Shown here piece by piece: positions 8,580 through 16,895 of a DNA stretch of 64,000 nt. The notes beneath the pieces are model-generated. The model did no database searches and had not been told where the DNA came from. It saw only the letters and a list, made by a program, of their open reading frames with translations. This stretch comes from Mycolicibacterium llatzerense. GTDB lineage: Bacteria > Actinomycetota > Actinomycetes > Mycobacteriales > Mycobacteriaceae. The number at the start of each line of letters is the position of its first letter. Position 1 is the first letter of the stretch. Position numbers and translations under genes: made by a program. The stretch spans positions 27,665 to 91,664 of the forward strand of contig NZ_JXST01000026.1 of the NCBI RefSeq assembly GCF_000878195.1, in the 5' to 3' direction.

Positions 8580-9778
8580 GCCACGGTCCCCGCTTCCGTG
8601 AGCCGCACGACGTCGTCGGCGCTCAACCCGAGCCGGCCGGTCAGCACTGCGGTGGTGTCGTCGCCGAGCGCCGGTGCCGGGCGGGCAGGCGGGTACTCGC
8701 CGTCGATCCGCAACGGCAGTCCCGGTGCCAGATACCGGCCGATACGGGGCTGGTCGAGTTCGGTGAACAGCGGATTGTCGGTCACCTTCGGGCTCACGGC
8801 CACCTCGGAGAAGTCGCGGTAGCGCTCCCACAGGATCGACGTGGCACCCAGCGCCGCAGCGATCTCATCAGCGGTGTGCGCACAGAACCAGACGGTGAAC
8901 AGGCCGGTGAGGGCATCCCGATGGCGGTAGCGCTCACCTTCATCGCCGAAGTCCGCTCCGAACGATTCCGACAGTGCGGCAACAGCTTTCGTGGTACCGG
9001 TAATCTCGACCAGGTCCCGGAAATGACGCCCGGTCAGCGCGACGATCATGAACGCGGCGCCGTCGGCGCTGACGAACTGCTGCCCGTACTGGCCGAAGAT
9101 CGAGTTGCCGATGCGTTCACGACTCACCCCGTTGACCATCACCTCGGTCAGGAAGCTGAGATTGCCTGCGGTCGCCAGGGCCACGTTCTCCAAGGGGATG
9201 CTGACCCGCTGGCCCTCGCCGGTGGTGTCACGGTGCCGGAGCGCCGCCGTCACCGCCAGTGCCAGGTAGAGGCCGCAGGACACATCCCAGGCTGCCAGGA
9301 CGTGGTTCACCGGGGTCTGGAGTTCGGACGGGCCGGTGACCAATGGGAAGCCCAGCCCCGCGTTGACGGTGTAGTCCACCGCCGTGCCGCCGTCGGCCCG
9401 CCCCGACACTTCGGCGTGGATCAGGTCGGGCCGCAGCGCGGAGAGCGTCTCGTACGAATGCCATTGCCGGCCCGCCACATTGGTGATGAAGACGCCGGCG
9501 TCGACGATCAGCCGGGTGACCAGGTCCTGGCCTTCCGGCGAGCGCAGGTCCACCGCGACCGATCGCTTGCCCTTGTTCAGGCCCGCCCAGTAGATGCTGT
9601 CGCCGTCGTCGGTGACCGGCCAGCGGTGATAGTCCGCGGCGCCGCCGACCGGATCGACCCTGATGACCTCGGCGCCGAGCTGTGTCAGCGTCATCCCCGC
9701 CAGGGGCACTGCGACGAAACTGGAAATCTCGACGATGCGCACACCCGCCAGCGGACGCGCAGACTCCGGCACGGTCAT
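8576..9778 (-). CDS. CoA transferase family III (CaiB/BaiF)
   Basis: A 400-residue class III CoA transferase or racemase, moving CoA between a dicarboxylate or carnitine-type donor and an acyl acceptor through an aspartyl-CoA thioester. The N-terminus (LAGVRIVEISSFVAVPLAGMTLTQLGAEVIRVDP) is diagnostic. The likely nucleophile is the Asp in AWDVSCGLYLALAV, near residue 168. It is the first gene of the CaiB-TesB-IlvX set and its stop overlaps the thioesterase start. It is divergent from the HsaD-type hydrolase across 113 bp. Alpha-methylacyl-CoA racemases share this fold and are relevant to steroid side chains. Confidence 0.92.
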   Translation of the reverse strand: MTVPESARPLAGVRIVEISSFVAVPLAGMTLTQLGAEVIRVDPVGGAADYHRWPVTDDGDSIYWAGLNKGKRSVAVDLRSPEGQDLVTRLIVDAGVFITNVAGRQWHSYETLSALRPDLIHAEVSGRADGGTAVDYTVNAGLGFPLVTGPSELQTPVNHVLAAWDVSCGLYLALAVTAALRHRDTTGEGQRVSIPLENVALATAGNLSFLTEVMVNGVSRERIGNSIFGQYGQQFVSADGAAFMIVALTGRHFRDLVEITGTTKAVAALSESFGADFGDEGERYRHRDALTGLFTVWFCAHTADEIAAALGATSILWERYRDFSEVAVSPKVTDNPLFTELDQPRIGRYLAPGLPLRIDGEYPPARPAPALGDDTTAVLTGRLGLSADDVVRLTEAGTVA

Positions 9779-9891
9779 TTGGACACCATAGAGGCCCTAC
9801 GCAGCACAATCCGGCGGCCCCGGGCGGCTCGCGTCCCGCCGGACGGGAGGTGGTCGTCGCCGCGTGACATCCGCACCGTAATTTGGAACGT

Positions 9892-10731
9892 ATGACTGAG
9901 CTGAAGGAAGTCCAGACCGAGCGCGGCACGCTGCGTTATTACGACGAGGGCACCGGCCCTGTAGTGCTGTTTCTGCATGGGTCCGGACCGGGCGTCACGG
10001 GCTGGCGGAACTTCCGCGGCATCCTGCCGACCTTCGCGGCGCACTTCCGCTGCCTGATCCTGGAGTTCCCCGGCTTCGGCGTCAGCGACGACTTCGGCGG
10101 CCACCCGATGATCGACGCGCAGTCCGCGGTGGTGCCCTTCCTCGACGCGCTCGGCGTCGAGAAGGTGGACATCGTCGGCAACTCGATGGGCGGCGGCGTC
10201 GGCATCAACTTCGCCATCAACAACCCCGACCGGATCGGCAAGCTGGTCACCATCGGCGGTATCGGCACCAACATCTTCAGCCCCGGTCCGTCGGAGGGCA
10301 TCCGGCTGCTGCAGGAGTTCACCGAGGACCCCACCCGGCAGCGTCTGGTCGACTGGCTCAACTCGATGGTCTACGACGAGAAGATCGTCACCGAGGAGCT
10401 GATCGAAGAGCGCATGAAGCTGGCCTCCGATCCCGAGACGCTGGAATCGGCTCGCCGGATGTACGGCAAGGCCGCCTTCAAGATGATGATGAAGTTCATG
10501 CGGTCGGCCGACGCGCCGCCGCAGCCGTGGGCGCAGATGCACAAGGTGAAGGCGCCGACGCTGCTCACCTGGGGCCGCGACGATCGCGTCAGCCCGTTGG
10601 ACATGGCGCTGATCCCGATGCGCACCATCTCCAACGCCGAGCTGCACGTGTTCCCGAACTGTGGGCACTGGGCCATGATCGAGGCCAAGGAGGCATTTGA
10701 GAGCACGGTGCTGGGCTTCCTGCAGCGCTGA
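9892..10731 (+). CDS. hsaD: HsaD-type meta-cleavage product hydrolase
   Basis: A 279-residue alpha/beta hydrolase of the BphD/HsaD class, which cleaves C-C bonds in ring-fission products after extradiol cleavage. The triad is S98 (GNSMGG), D230 or D231 (GRDDRVSP) and H259 (NCGHWA). The pattern GTNIFSPGPSEGIRLLQEF and MVYDEKIVTEELIEER parallels mycobacterial HsaD. ATG 9892 is preferred over a TTG three codons earlier. A strong hairpin follows at 10744-10792. With the HsaA and HsaC homologues 5-7 kb away it would complete ring A/B fission of a 9,10-seco steroid. Confidence 0.85.
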   Translation: MTELKEVQTERGTLRYYDEGTGPVVLFLHGSGPGVTGWRNFRGILPTFAAHFRCLILEFPGFGVSDDFGGHPMIDAQSAVVPFLDALGVEKVDIVGNSMGGGVGINFAINNPDRIGKLVTIGGIGTNIFSPGPSEGIRLLQEFTEDPTRQRLVDWLNSMVYDEKIVTEELIEERMKLASDPETLESARRMYGKAAFKMMMKFMRSADAPPQPWAQMHKVKAPTLLTWGRDDRVSPLDMALIPMRTISNAELHVFPNCGHWAMIEAKEAFESTVLGFLQR

Positions 10732-10743
10732 CCTTCTGCCGCG

Positions 10744-10792
10744 AGCGGCCGCGTCCGCACACCGATGCGATGGTGTGCGGTACGCGGCCGCT
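10744..10792 (+). terminator. Long GC-rich hairpin after hsaD
   Basis: The outer stem AGCGGCCGCG (10744-10753) pairs perfectly with CGCGGCCGCT (10783-10792). The inner stem CCGCACACC (10755-10763) pairs perfectly with GGTGTGCGG (10772-10780). The loop is 8 nt. It starts 13 bp past the hydrolase stop codon and has no T-tract, as is common for mycobacterial intrinsic terminators. Confidence 0.8.
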
Positions 10793-11045
10793 TGCGTTGG
10801 TAGTGCGGATCCGCTGCGCCCTACCTCATCACGATCGCGGCGACTGCGAATCTGCGGAATATATTGTCGGGCTTACCAATTGACCAGGGCGGAACATGCA
10901 TCCCGGTGATGGAGATGCCGGGCGGCGTTGTGCGCCAACACGATTGCAGGTTCCCGACTCGCGGAGACAACGATCACACCCCGAAGTTCGTACCAAACGG
11001 CCGATTTCGCGCCAGCACCTCCACCAGCGCCTTAGGATCAGCCCC
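10793..11045. other. Non-coding stretch upstream of WS/DGAT
   Basis: I see no gene here. A half-palindrome GGAATAT at 10856-10862 matches one arm of the IclR-type operator proposed at 19468-19486 but lacks its partner arm. The promoter of the WS/DGAT gene should lie here. Confidence 0.35.
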
Positions 11046-12482
11046 ATGAATCGCTTGTCCGGTGCAGACGCCACCTTCTGGTTCGCGGAAACCAACAGCT
11101 GGCACATGCATGTCGCCGCGTCGTCGATCTACGACCCTACCGACGCACCGGATTTCACCTTCGAGTCGGTGAAAGCACTTGTCGCGGCGCGACTGCCGGA
11201 AATGCCGCAGTTGCGCTGGCGGGTCACCGGCGCCCCGCTCGGCCTCGATCGGCCGTGGTTCGTCGAGGACGAGGAACTCGATCTCGACTTCCACGTGCGC
11301 CACATCGCGGTCCCGGCGCCCGGCGGACGCCGCGAGCTGGACCAGTTGGTGGGACGGCTGATGTCCTACAAGCTGGACCGCTCCAGGCCGCTGTGGGAAC
11401 TCTGGTTCATCGAAGGCGTCGAAGGCGGCCGGGTCGCAGTGCTGATGAAGATGCACCACGCCATCATCGACGGCGTATCCGGGGCGGGACTCGGAGAGAT
11501 TCTGCTGGATTTCACTCCCACCCCGCGGCCGCCGGCCGCTGAGCCGAGCGGGTCGCTGGTCGGCGTCAAAGCGCCGGGGATCGAGTTGCAGGCGCTGGGC
11601 GGGCTGATCAACATCGGCATCAAGACGCCCTACCGGGTCGTGCGCTTCCTGGAGCAGACCGTGCGCCAGCAGATCGCGGCGCTCAGCGTCGCCAACAAGC
11701 CGCCCGGCTACTTCGACGCGCCACCCACGCGGTTCAACGGCCCCATCTCGCCGCATCGCCGGGTCAGCAATTCCGGCGTGTCCCTGGAGCGCGTGAAAGC
11801 GGTCAAGGAAGCGTTCGGGGTGAAGTTGAACGACGTCGTGCTGGCGCTGGTCTCGAGCGCCATGCGCAAGTATCTGGAGGACCGCGGCGAGCTCCCCGAC
11901 AAGTCGCTCATCGCCCAGGTTCCGGTGTCGACCCGTACCGAGAGCTCCAGCGATCAGGTGGGCAATCAGGTCAGCGCGATGTCGGTATCGCTGGCGTCCG
12001 ACATCGTCGACCCTGCCGAGCGGATCAAAGCCATCTACACCAGTTCGCAGAGCGCGAAAGAAATGGCGAAAGCGCTGACGGCACACCAGATCATGGGGTT
12101 GACCGACACCACGCCGCCCGGTCTGGTTGCACTGGCCGCCCGGGCCTACACCGCGAGCAAGCTCGGCGGGACGCTGAAGCCGATGAACCTCGTCGTCTCC
12201 AACGTGCCGGGACCGCCCGTGCCGCTGTACATGGACGGCGCAGTCCTGGAGCAGATGATGCCGATGGGCCCCCTGGTGATGGACGTGGGGCTGAACATCA
12301 CCTGCTTCAGCTACCGCGACCGGATCGATTTCGGCTTCGTCACCACTCCCGAGATGGCCAACGACATCGACGCCATGGCCGACGCCATCGAACCCGCGCT
12401 TGTGGAACTCGAGATCGCGGCCGGCCTCGTCGAGCCCCCGGCCGCACCCGCCCGCAAGCAGGCCCCGAAAGGACGCAGCTGA
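11046..12482 (+). CDS. Wax ester synthase / diacylglycerol acyltransferase (WS/DGAT)
   Basis: A 478-residue bifunctional acyltransferase that joins acyl-CoA to diacylglycerol or long-chain alcohols to make storage lipid. The catalytic motif HHAIIDG is at 137-143. The typical N-terminus MNRLSGADATFWFAET and the C-terminal block NLVVSNVPGPPVPLYMDGAVLEQMMPMGP are present. The C-terminus ends in a basic tail. It lies between the HsaD-type hydrolase and the convergent mycofactocin-type SDR. In this locus it may store propionyl- or acetyl-CoA-derived lipid during steroid growth, or acylate a steroid alcohol; both are inference. Confidence 0.93.
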   Translation: MNRLSGADATFWFAETNSWHMHVAASSIYDPTDAPDFTFESVKALVAARLPEMPQLRWRVTGAPLGLDRPWFVEDEELDLDFHVRHIAVPAPGGRRELDQLVGRLMSYKLDRSRPLWELWFIEGVEGGRVAVLMKMHHAIIDGVSGAGLGEILLDFTPTPRPPAAEPSGSLVGVKAPGIELQALGGLINIGIKTPYRVVRFLEQTVRQQIAALSVANKPPGYFDAPPTRFNGPISPHRRVSNSGVSLERVKAVKEAFGVKLNDVVLALVSSAMRKYLEDRGELPDKSLIAQVPVSTRTESSSDQVGNQVSAMSVSLASDIVDPAERIKAIYTSSQSAKEMAKALTAHQIMGLTDTTPPGLVALAARAYTASKLGGTLKPMNLVVSNVPGPPVPLYMDGAVLEQMMPMGPLVMDVGLNITCFSYRDRIDFGFVTTPEMANDIDAMADAIEPALVELEIAAGLVEPPAAPARKQAPKGRS

Positions 12483-12490
12483 ACCGCTGA

Positions 12491-13291
12491 TTACGCCTTC
12501 TGCGTCAGACCCGCGTCCACGACCAGCTGGGTGCCGGTGATGTACCGGGCCTCGTCGGATGCCAGGAACACCACCGCGTTGCTGATGTCCTCGGGCTCGA
12601 CCCACGGCACCGGCAAGAGGTTGCGGGCGGAAAGGACTTCGGCGACGTCGTCGGCGGTCGGGTTCTCCAGATCGGGCCGGATGCGTTTGAACGTTTCCGG
12701 GTTCAGCACCATCGGGGTGCCGACTGCGCCGGGATGTACGGTGTTGACCCGAATCCGCTTGGGCCCCAGCTCATTCGCCAGGGTGCGGGCGAGACCGACC
12801 ACCGCATGCTTGGTCGAGGTGTACGCCGCGGTGTTCGCGGTGCCGCGAAGTCCGTTGGTGGAGCTGATGATCACCACGGATCCGCCGGCCGGCCCGAAGT
12901 GCGGGACGCCGGCCTTGACCGTGTGCCACACCCCGGTGAGGTTGACCCCGATGACGCGCTGCCAGTCTTCGGCGCTCACCTCCCAGGCGGGTGCGGACGC
13001 CGAATGGACGCCGGCGTTGGCGACGACCACGTCCAGCCGGCCGAATTCCCAGACTCCTTCGTCGACCGCGGCCTGCACCTCGTCGAACGACGACACGTCG
13101 GCCACGCCGGTGTAGCAGCGCTGGCCGCGCAGCTTCACTGCGTCGGCAAGATCGGCCAAATCGGCTGCGGCACTCTCGACGTCGAGCGCGATGATGTCGG
13201 CGCCCTCGTCGGCGAATCGCTCGCAGTGCGCCCGGCCGGTACCGCGGGCGGCACCGGTGACGAGGACAACCTTGTTCAGCAGCCCTGACAT
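12491..13291 (-). CDS. Mycofactocin-type short-chain dehydrogenase
   Basis: A 266-residue SDR. TGAARGTG (12-19) is the nucleotide loop; the catalytic residues are S143 or S144, Y157 and K161 (in YTSTK). The insert after the second strand (LDVESAAADLADLADAVKLRGQRCYTGVADV) and RNLLPVPWVEPEDISNAVVFLASDEARYITGTQLVVDAG match the subfamily that keeps NAD bound and passes electrons to the peptide cofactor mycofactocin. Its ATG overlaps the TGA of the upstream monooxygenase (TGATG), so the two are translationally coupled. A steroid or long-chain secondary alcohol is a reasonable substrate guess. Confidence 0.88.
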   Translation of the reverse strand: MSGLLNKVVLVTGAARGTGRAHCERFADEGADIIALDVESAAADLADLADAVKLRGQRCYTGVADVSSFDEVQAAVDEGVWEFGRLDVVVANAGVHSASAPAWEVSAEDWQRVIGVNLTGVWHTVKAGVPHFGPAGGSVVIISSTNGLRGTANTAAYTSTKHAVVGLARTLANELGPKRIRVNTVHPGAVGTPMVLNPETFKRIRPDLENPTADDVAEVLSARNLLPVPWVEPEDISNAVVFLASDEARYITGTQLVVDAGLTQKA

Positions 13292-14898
13292 CAACCGGCC
13301 TTGGTCAGTTCGAATCCCTTGTACCCGGCGGCCGCAACCTCGGCGCAGATGTCGTTGTAGGCGGCGAAGCCACCGATGAACAACATGAAAACCCGCGGCT
13401 TGGCGGGCACATTCGCGCCCATGTACCAGGAGTTCGCCTTCGGGAACAGCGTCTGGTCGGCGCGGCGGACCAGTTCGGCGTTCCAGCCGTCGACCGAATC
13501 GGTGGTGGCCTCGATGGCTGCATAGCCGTGCTGCCCGACGTACTCGATCGCGTCGGCGATCCAGTTCACGTGAGCTTCGGCGTGCAGCACCATGTTGGCC
13601 AGCACCGCCGGCGCACCGGGCCCGTTGACCAGGAACATGTTCGGGAAGCCGTCGACGCCAAGGCCCAGGTAGCTGCGCGGCCCGTCGACCCAGTTGTCTT
13701 TGAGCTTCTGTCCATCGCGGCCGGTGATGTCGATGCGCCCCAGCGCACCGGTGAGAGCGTCGAACCCGGTGGCGAAGATGATGGCGTCCAGGTCGAACCG
13801 GGCCTCGGTGGTGGTGATGCCGGTGGCATCGACCTGCTCGATCGGGGTCTGCTTCACGCTGACCAGCTTCACGTGCGGCTGGTTGAACGTCTGGAAGTAG
13901 TTGGTGTCGGTGCAGATTCGCTTGGCGCCGATCGGGTGATCGTTCGGGATCAGCATGTCGGCGACCGCGGGATCGTCGATGACCGCGCGCACCTTCTCCT
14001 CGTAGAACTTCTTGGCCTCGGCGTTGGCCACCGGGTCGACCATCTGGTCCAGGAAGGTCTTGCTGAACAGCACACCGCCCAGCTGCCAACGCTTTTCGAA
14101 CTCGGCGCGACGCTCCTCGTCGGACAGTTCCATGGTGAGCTTCGGGTGCGCCAGGTGGGGCGAGCCACCACCGCTGCGCCACGACAGCTCACGCCGCTCG
14201 TCGTAGTTGGCCTTGACGTCGGCTTCGCGCTCGGCCGTCAGCGGCTCGTTGCCGGCCGGCACGGAGAAGTTCGGGGTGCGTTGGAAGACAACGAGTTCGG
14301 CGGCCTGGGCGGCCACGATCGGGGTGGTCTGGATGCCCGACGACCCGGTACCAATGAGGCCGACGCGCTTGCCGGTGAAGTCGACGCCCTCGTGCGGCCA
14401 GTTCGCCGTGTGGTAGGTCTGGCCGGCGAAGGTCTCGACGCCCGGAATGTTCGGCAGCAGTGGATCCGACAGCGCACCGGTGGCCATGATGCAGAACTGC
14501 GCGTCCACGGTTTCGCCGGTATCGGTGGTCACCGTCCAGCGCAGCGTCTCCTCGTCGAGGGTCGCCGAAGTGACGCGGGTGCTGAGGCGGATATCGCGGC
14601 GCAGGTCGAACCGGTCGGCGACATGGTTGATGTACGTGAGGATTTCGGCCTGGGTGGCGTACTTCTCGGTCCAGGTCCACTCCTGCTGCAGGTCCTTGTC
14701 GAACGAGTAGCAGTAGTCGATGCTCTCCACGTCGCAACGGGCGCCGGGATACCGGTTGTAGAACCAGGTGCCGCCCACATCGGAGGCCGCCTCGAACACC
14801 ACGACCGAATGGCCCTCCGACCGCAGCTTGTGCAGTGCGTAAAGACCGGCGAACCCGGCACCGACAACGACGATGTCAACCTGTGTTGCGCTGCTCAT
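13291..14898 (-). CDS. Baeyer-Villiger flavin monooxygenase
   Basis: A 535-residue FAD- and NADPH-dependent class B monooxygenase that inserts oxygen next to a ketone, giving an ester or lactone. It shows GAGFAG (13-18, FAD), the Baeyer-Villiger fingerprint FAGQTYHTANWP (157-168) and the NADPH fold GTGSSG (183-188). The N-terminal region (FEAASDVGGTWFYNRYPGARCDVES) is like cyclohexanone and steroid monooxygenases. It is coupled to the mycofactocin-type SDR downstream. Given the steroid context, it could oxidise a C20 or C17 ketone (inference). Confidence 0.93.
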   Translation of the reverse strand: MSSATQVDIVVVGAGFAGLYALHKLRSEGHSVVVFEAASDVGGTWFYNRYPGARCDVESIDYCYSFDKDLQQEWTWTEKYATQAEILTYINHVADRFDLRRDIRLSTRVTSATLDEETLRWTVTTDTGETVDAQFCIMATGALSDPLLPNIPGVETFAGQTYHTANWPHEGVDFTGKRVGLIGTGSSGIQTTPIVAAQAAELVVFQRTPNFSVPAGNEPLTAEREADVKANYDERRELSWRSGGGSPHLAHPKLTMELSDEERRAEFEKRWQLGGVLFSKTFLDQMVDPVANAEAKKFYEEKVRAVIDDPAVADMLIPNDHPIGAKRICTDTNYFQTFNQPHVKLVSVKQTPIEQVDATGITTTEARFDLDAIIFATGFDALTGALGRIDITGRDGQKLKDNWVDGPRSYLGLGVDGFPNMFLVNGPGAPAVLANMVLHAEAHVNWIADAIEYVGQHGYAAIEATTDSVDGWNAELVRRADQTLFPKANSWYMGANVPAKPRVFMLFIGGFAAYNDICAEVAAAGYKGFELTKAG

Positions 14899-14996
14899 AG
14901 GGTGAAGTTAGCCGTCCTCCGGATGACCCTGTACGAAGCATCCCGGTGAACGGACGGCCCACCGGAAGCCGTCTCGACCACCGGACCGGCCAGAGA

Positions 14997-15296
14997 TCAG
15001 ACGGTATCGGGTCCAGCCCAAGCGGGACCCGAGGGGCCGGGAACGATCATGGGGCCCGGTCCCATTGTTCCCGGTTCCGGCCCCCACTGGCCGTGCCCGT
15101 ACGGGCCGGGTCCCAAGCAGTCTGAGTCCACACCGGCGGGACCCCAGCAGCCGGGCGGCTCTGCCATGGTGGTCGGGTGCATGATCGCGGCTACACAAAC
15201 ACCGAAGAGCACTGACGCGACGGCGACAGCTGTCGCCAGCGCGTTACGTCGCACCGATTCAGCCATCGCACTGCCTCTGTTCCGGTCGGTCGTCAC
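14997..15296 (-). CDS. Small secreted Gly/Pro-rich protein
   Basis: A 99-residue protein with a probable Sec signal peptide: basic MAESVRRNA, hydrophobic LATAVAVASVLFGVCVAAIM, and possible cleavage after MAE. A short mature part is rich in Gly, Pro and Trp with two cysteines (GCWGPAGVDSDCLGPGPYGHG). M11 is an alternative start. I recognise no domain; similar short Gly/Pro/Trp proteins are common in mycobacteria. It lies 98 bp upstream of the Baeyer-Villiger gene on the same strand and is divergent from the hsaA operon. Confidence 0.6.
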   Translation of the reverse strand: MTTDRNRGSAMAESVRRNALATAVAVASVLFGVCVAAIMHPTTMAEPPGCWGPAGVDSDCLGPGPYGHGQWGPEPGTMGPGPMIVPGPSGPAWAGPDTV

Positions 15297-15712
15297 CTAA
15301 TCCCGGTCAATGATCCGCCGATCCGGGCCAACGCTGTAGGGCCCATCGGTCCGACACCCAGAGCCATAAGTCCCGTCTGCGGCAACGAACGCCCTGTTTG
15401 CCGACGGCGCAGATGCCGGCGAATCCCAAAACCGATGCGACGCAATGAGATACCCATCGGTGTTGCTACCGATCAAGCGGATGCTGGTCATCAGCGTCCC
15501 GATCATCGGACGCTCCACCACCACCTGTCCCGACCATCGGACCGGCCCATGACCAGAACTGGTCACCGGCGCCGAGCCTCGGTGACATGGCCGAGAACAC
15601 CCGGTTCGACTTCGGGTAACGGAATTTCGCCCGCTCACCGGGAACAGCCCCGCGGTGCGCAGCGGGTGCGGTAAACCATTGGTTAGCCCATCACAGGAGT
15701 TAGGAAACGACC
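15297..15712. promoter_or_regulatory. Divergent control region upstream of hsaA
   Basis: 416 bp without a credible gene. It contains the palindrome TGACCAGAACTGGTCA (15550-15565; arms 7 bp, spacer 2) and a small palindrome AACCATTGGTT (15674-15684). Ribosome-binding sequences AGGAG (15695) and AGGAAA (15702-15707) lie just before the hsaA ATG at 15713. The 16-bp palindrome resembles an operator for a dimeric repressor; which one is unknown. Confidence 0.5.
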
Positions 15713-16894
15713 ATGACCCAGCGGGTTATCGACAAGATCGGTGACATCGCCGACCAGCTTCGCGAACAAGCCTGGGAAGCAGAGAAGTTGGGCCAGCTGC
15801 CCGACGAGACCGTCAAGATGATGAAGGCCGCCGGCAATATCAAGCTGCTGCAGCCCAAGGAATACGACGGCCTGGAGGTGCATCCGCGCGAGTTCGCGGA
15901 GACCGTGATGGCGACCGCCGCCCTGGATCCCGCCGCCGGCTGGATCAACGGAGTGGTCGGCGTGCACCCCTACCAGTTGGCGTACGCCGACCCGAAGGTC
16001 GCCGCCGAGATCTGGGCATCCGACACCGACACCTGGGTGGCTTCCCCGTACGCCCCGCAGGGCGTGGCCAGGCCGGTCGACGGCGGCTACATCTTCAACG
16101 GCCGCTGGCAGTTCAGCTCGGGCACCGACCACTGTGAGTGGATCTTCCTGGGCGCCATGCTCGGTGACGCCGAGGGCAAGCCCCTCATGCCGCCGCAGAT
16201 GCTGCACATGATCCTGCCCCGCAGCGACTACGAAATCGTCGAGGACTCCTGGAACGTCGTGGGCCTGCGCGGCACCGGCTCCAAGGACGTCATCGTCAAG
16301 GACGCCTTCGTCCCCACCTACCGCACCATGGATGCCACCAAGGTGATGGACGGCCGCGCCCAGCGCGAGGCCGGCATGACCTCGACGCTGTACCTGATGC
16401 CGTGGTCGACGATGTTCCCGCTGGGCATCTCGTCCGCCGTCATCGGTATCGCCGAGGGCGCCCTGGGCGCCGCACTCGACTACCAGCGCGAACGAGTCAA
16501 CTCCAGTGGCGTGGCCATCAAGGACGACCCCTACGTCATGTACGCCATCGGAGAGGCCGCCGCCGACATCAACGCCGCCCGCCAGGAACTGCTGGCCAAC
16601 GCCGACCGCATCTACGACATGGTCGACGCCGGCAAGGAGGTGTCCTTCGAGGACCGCGCCGCCGGCCGGCGCACCCAGATCCGGTCGGTGTGGCGCGCGG
16701 TGTCCGCGGTCGACGAAATCTTCGCCCGCTGCGGCGGCAACGCCACCCGCATGGACAAGCCGCTGCAGCGCTACTGGCGTGACGCACACGTCGGCCAGGC
16801 GCACGCCATCCACGTCCCGGGCACCACGTTCCACGCGTCGGCGCTGAGCAGCTTGGGTGTCGATCCCCAGGGCCCGCTGCGAGGCATGATCTGA
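15713..16894 (+). CDS. hsaA: HsaA-type flavin-dependent hydroxylase, oxygenase component
   Basis: A 393-residue member of the acyl-CoA dehydrogenase-fold group D monooxygenases. HsaA hydroxylates the phenolic A ring of the 9,10-seco steroid (3-HSA) to a catechol, using reduced flavin from HsaB. The N-terminal helices (RVIDKIGDIADQLREQAWEAEKLGQLPDETVKMMKAAG), the central strand block (GRWQFSSGTDHCEWIFLGAML) and the C-terminus HVPGTTFHASALSSLGVDPQGPLRGMI fit the family. It is the first gene of a tight three-gene unit with the extradiol dioxygenase and a flavoprotein dehydrogenase. No HsaB reductase is in the window. Confidence 0.87.
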   Translation: MTQRVIDKIGDIADQLREQAWEAEKLGQLPDETVKMMKAAGNIKLLQPKEYDGLEVHPREFAETVMATAALDPAAGWINGVVGVHPYQLAYADPKVAAEIWASDTDTWVASPYAPQGVARPVDGGYIFNGRWQFSSGTDHCEWIFLGAMLGDAEGKPLMPPQMLHMILPRSDYEIVEDSWNVVGLRGTGSKDVIVKDAFVPTYRTMDATKVMDGRAQREAGMTSTLYLMPWSTMFPLGISSAVIGIAEGALGAALDYQRERVNSSGVAIKDDPYVMYAIGEAAADINAARQELLANADRIYDMVDAGKEVSFEDRAAGRRTQIRSVWRAVSAVDEIFARCGGNATRMDKPLQRYWRDAHVGQAHAIHVPGTTFHASALSSLGVDPQGPLRGMI

Positions 16895-16895
16895 C

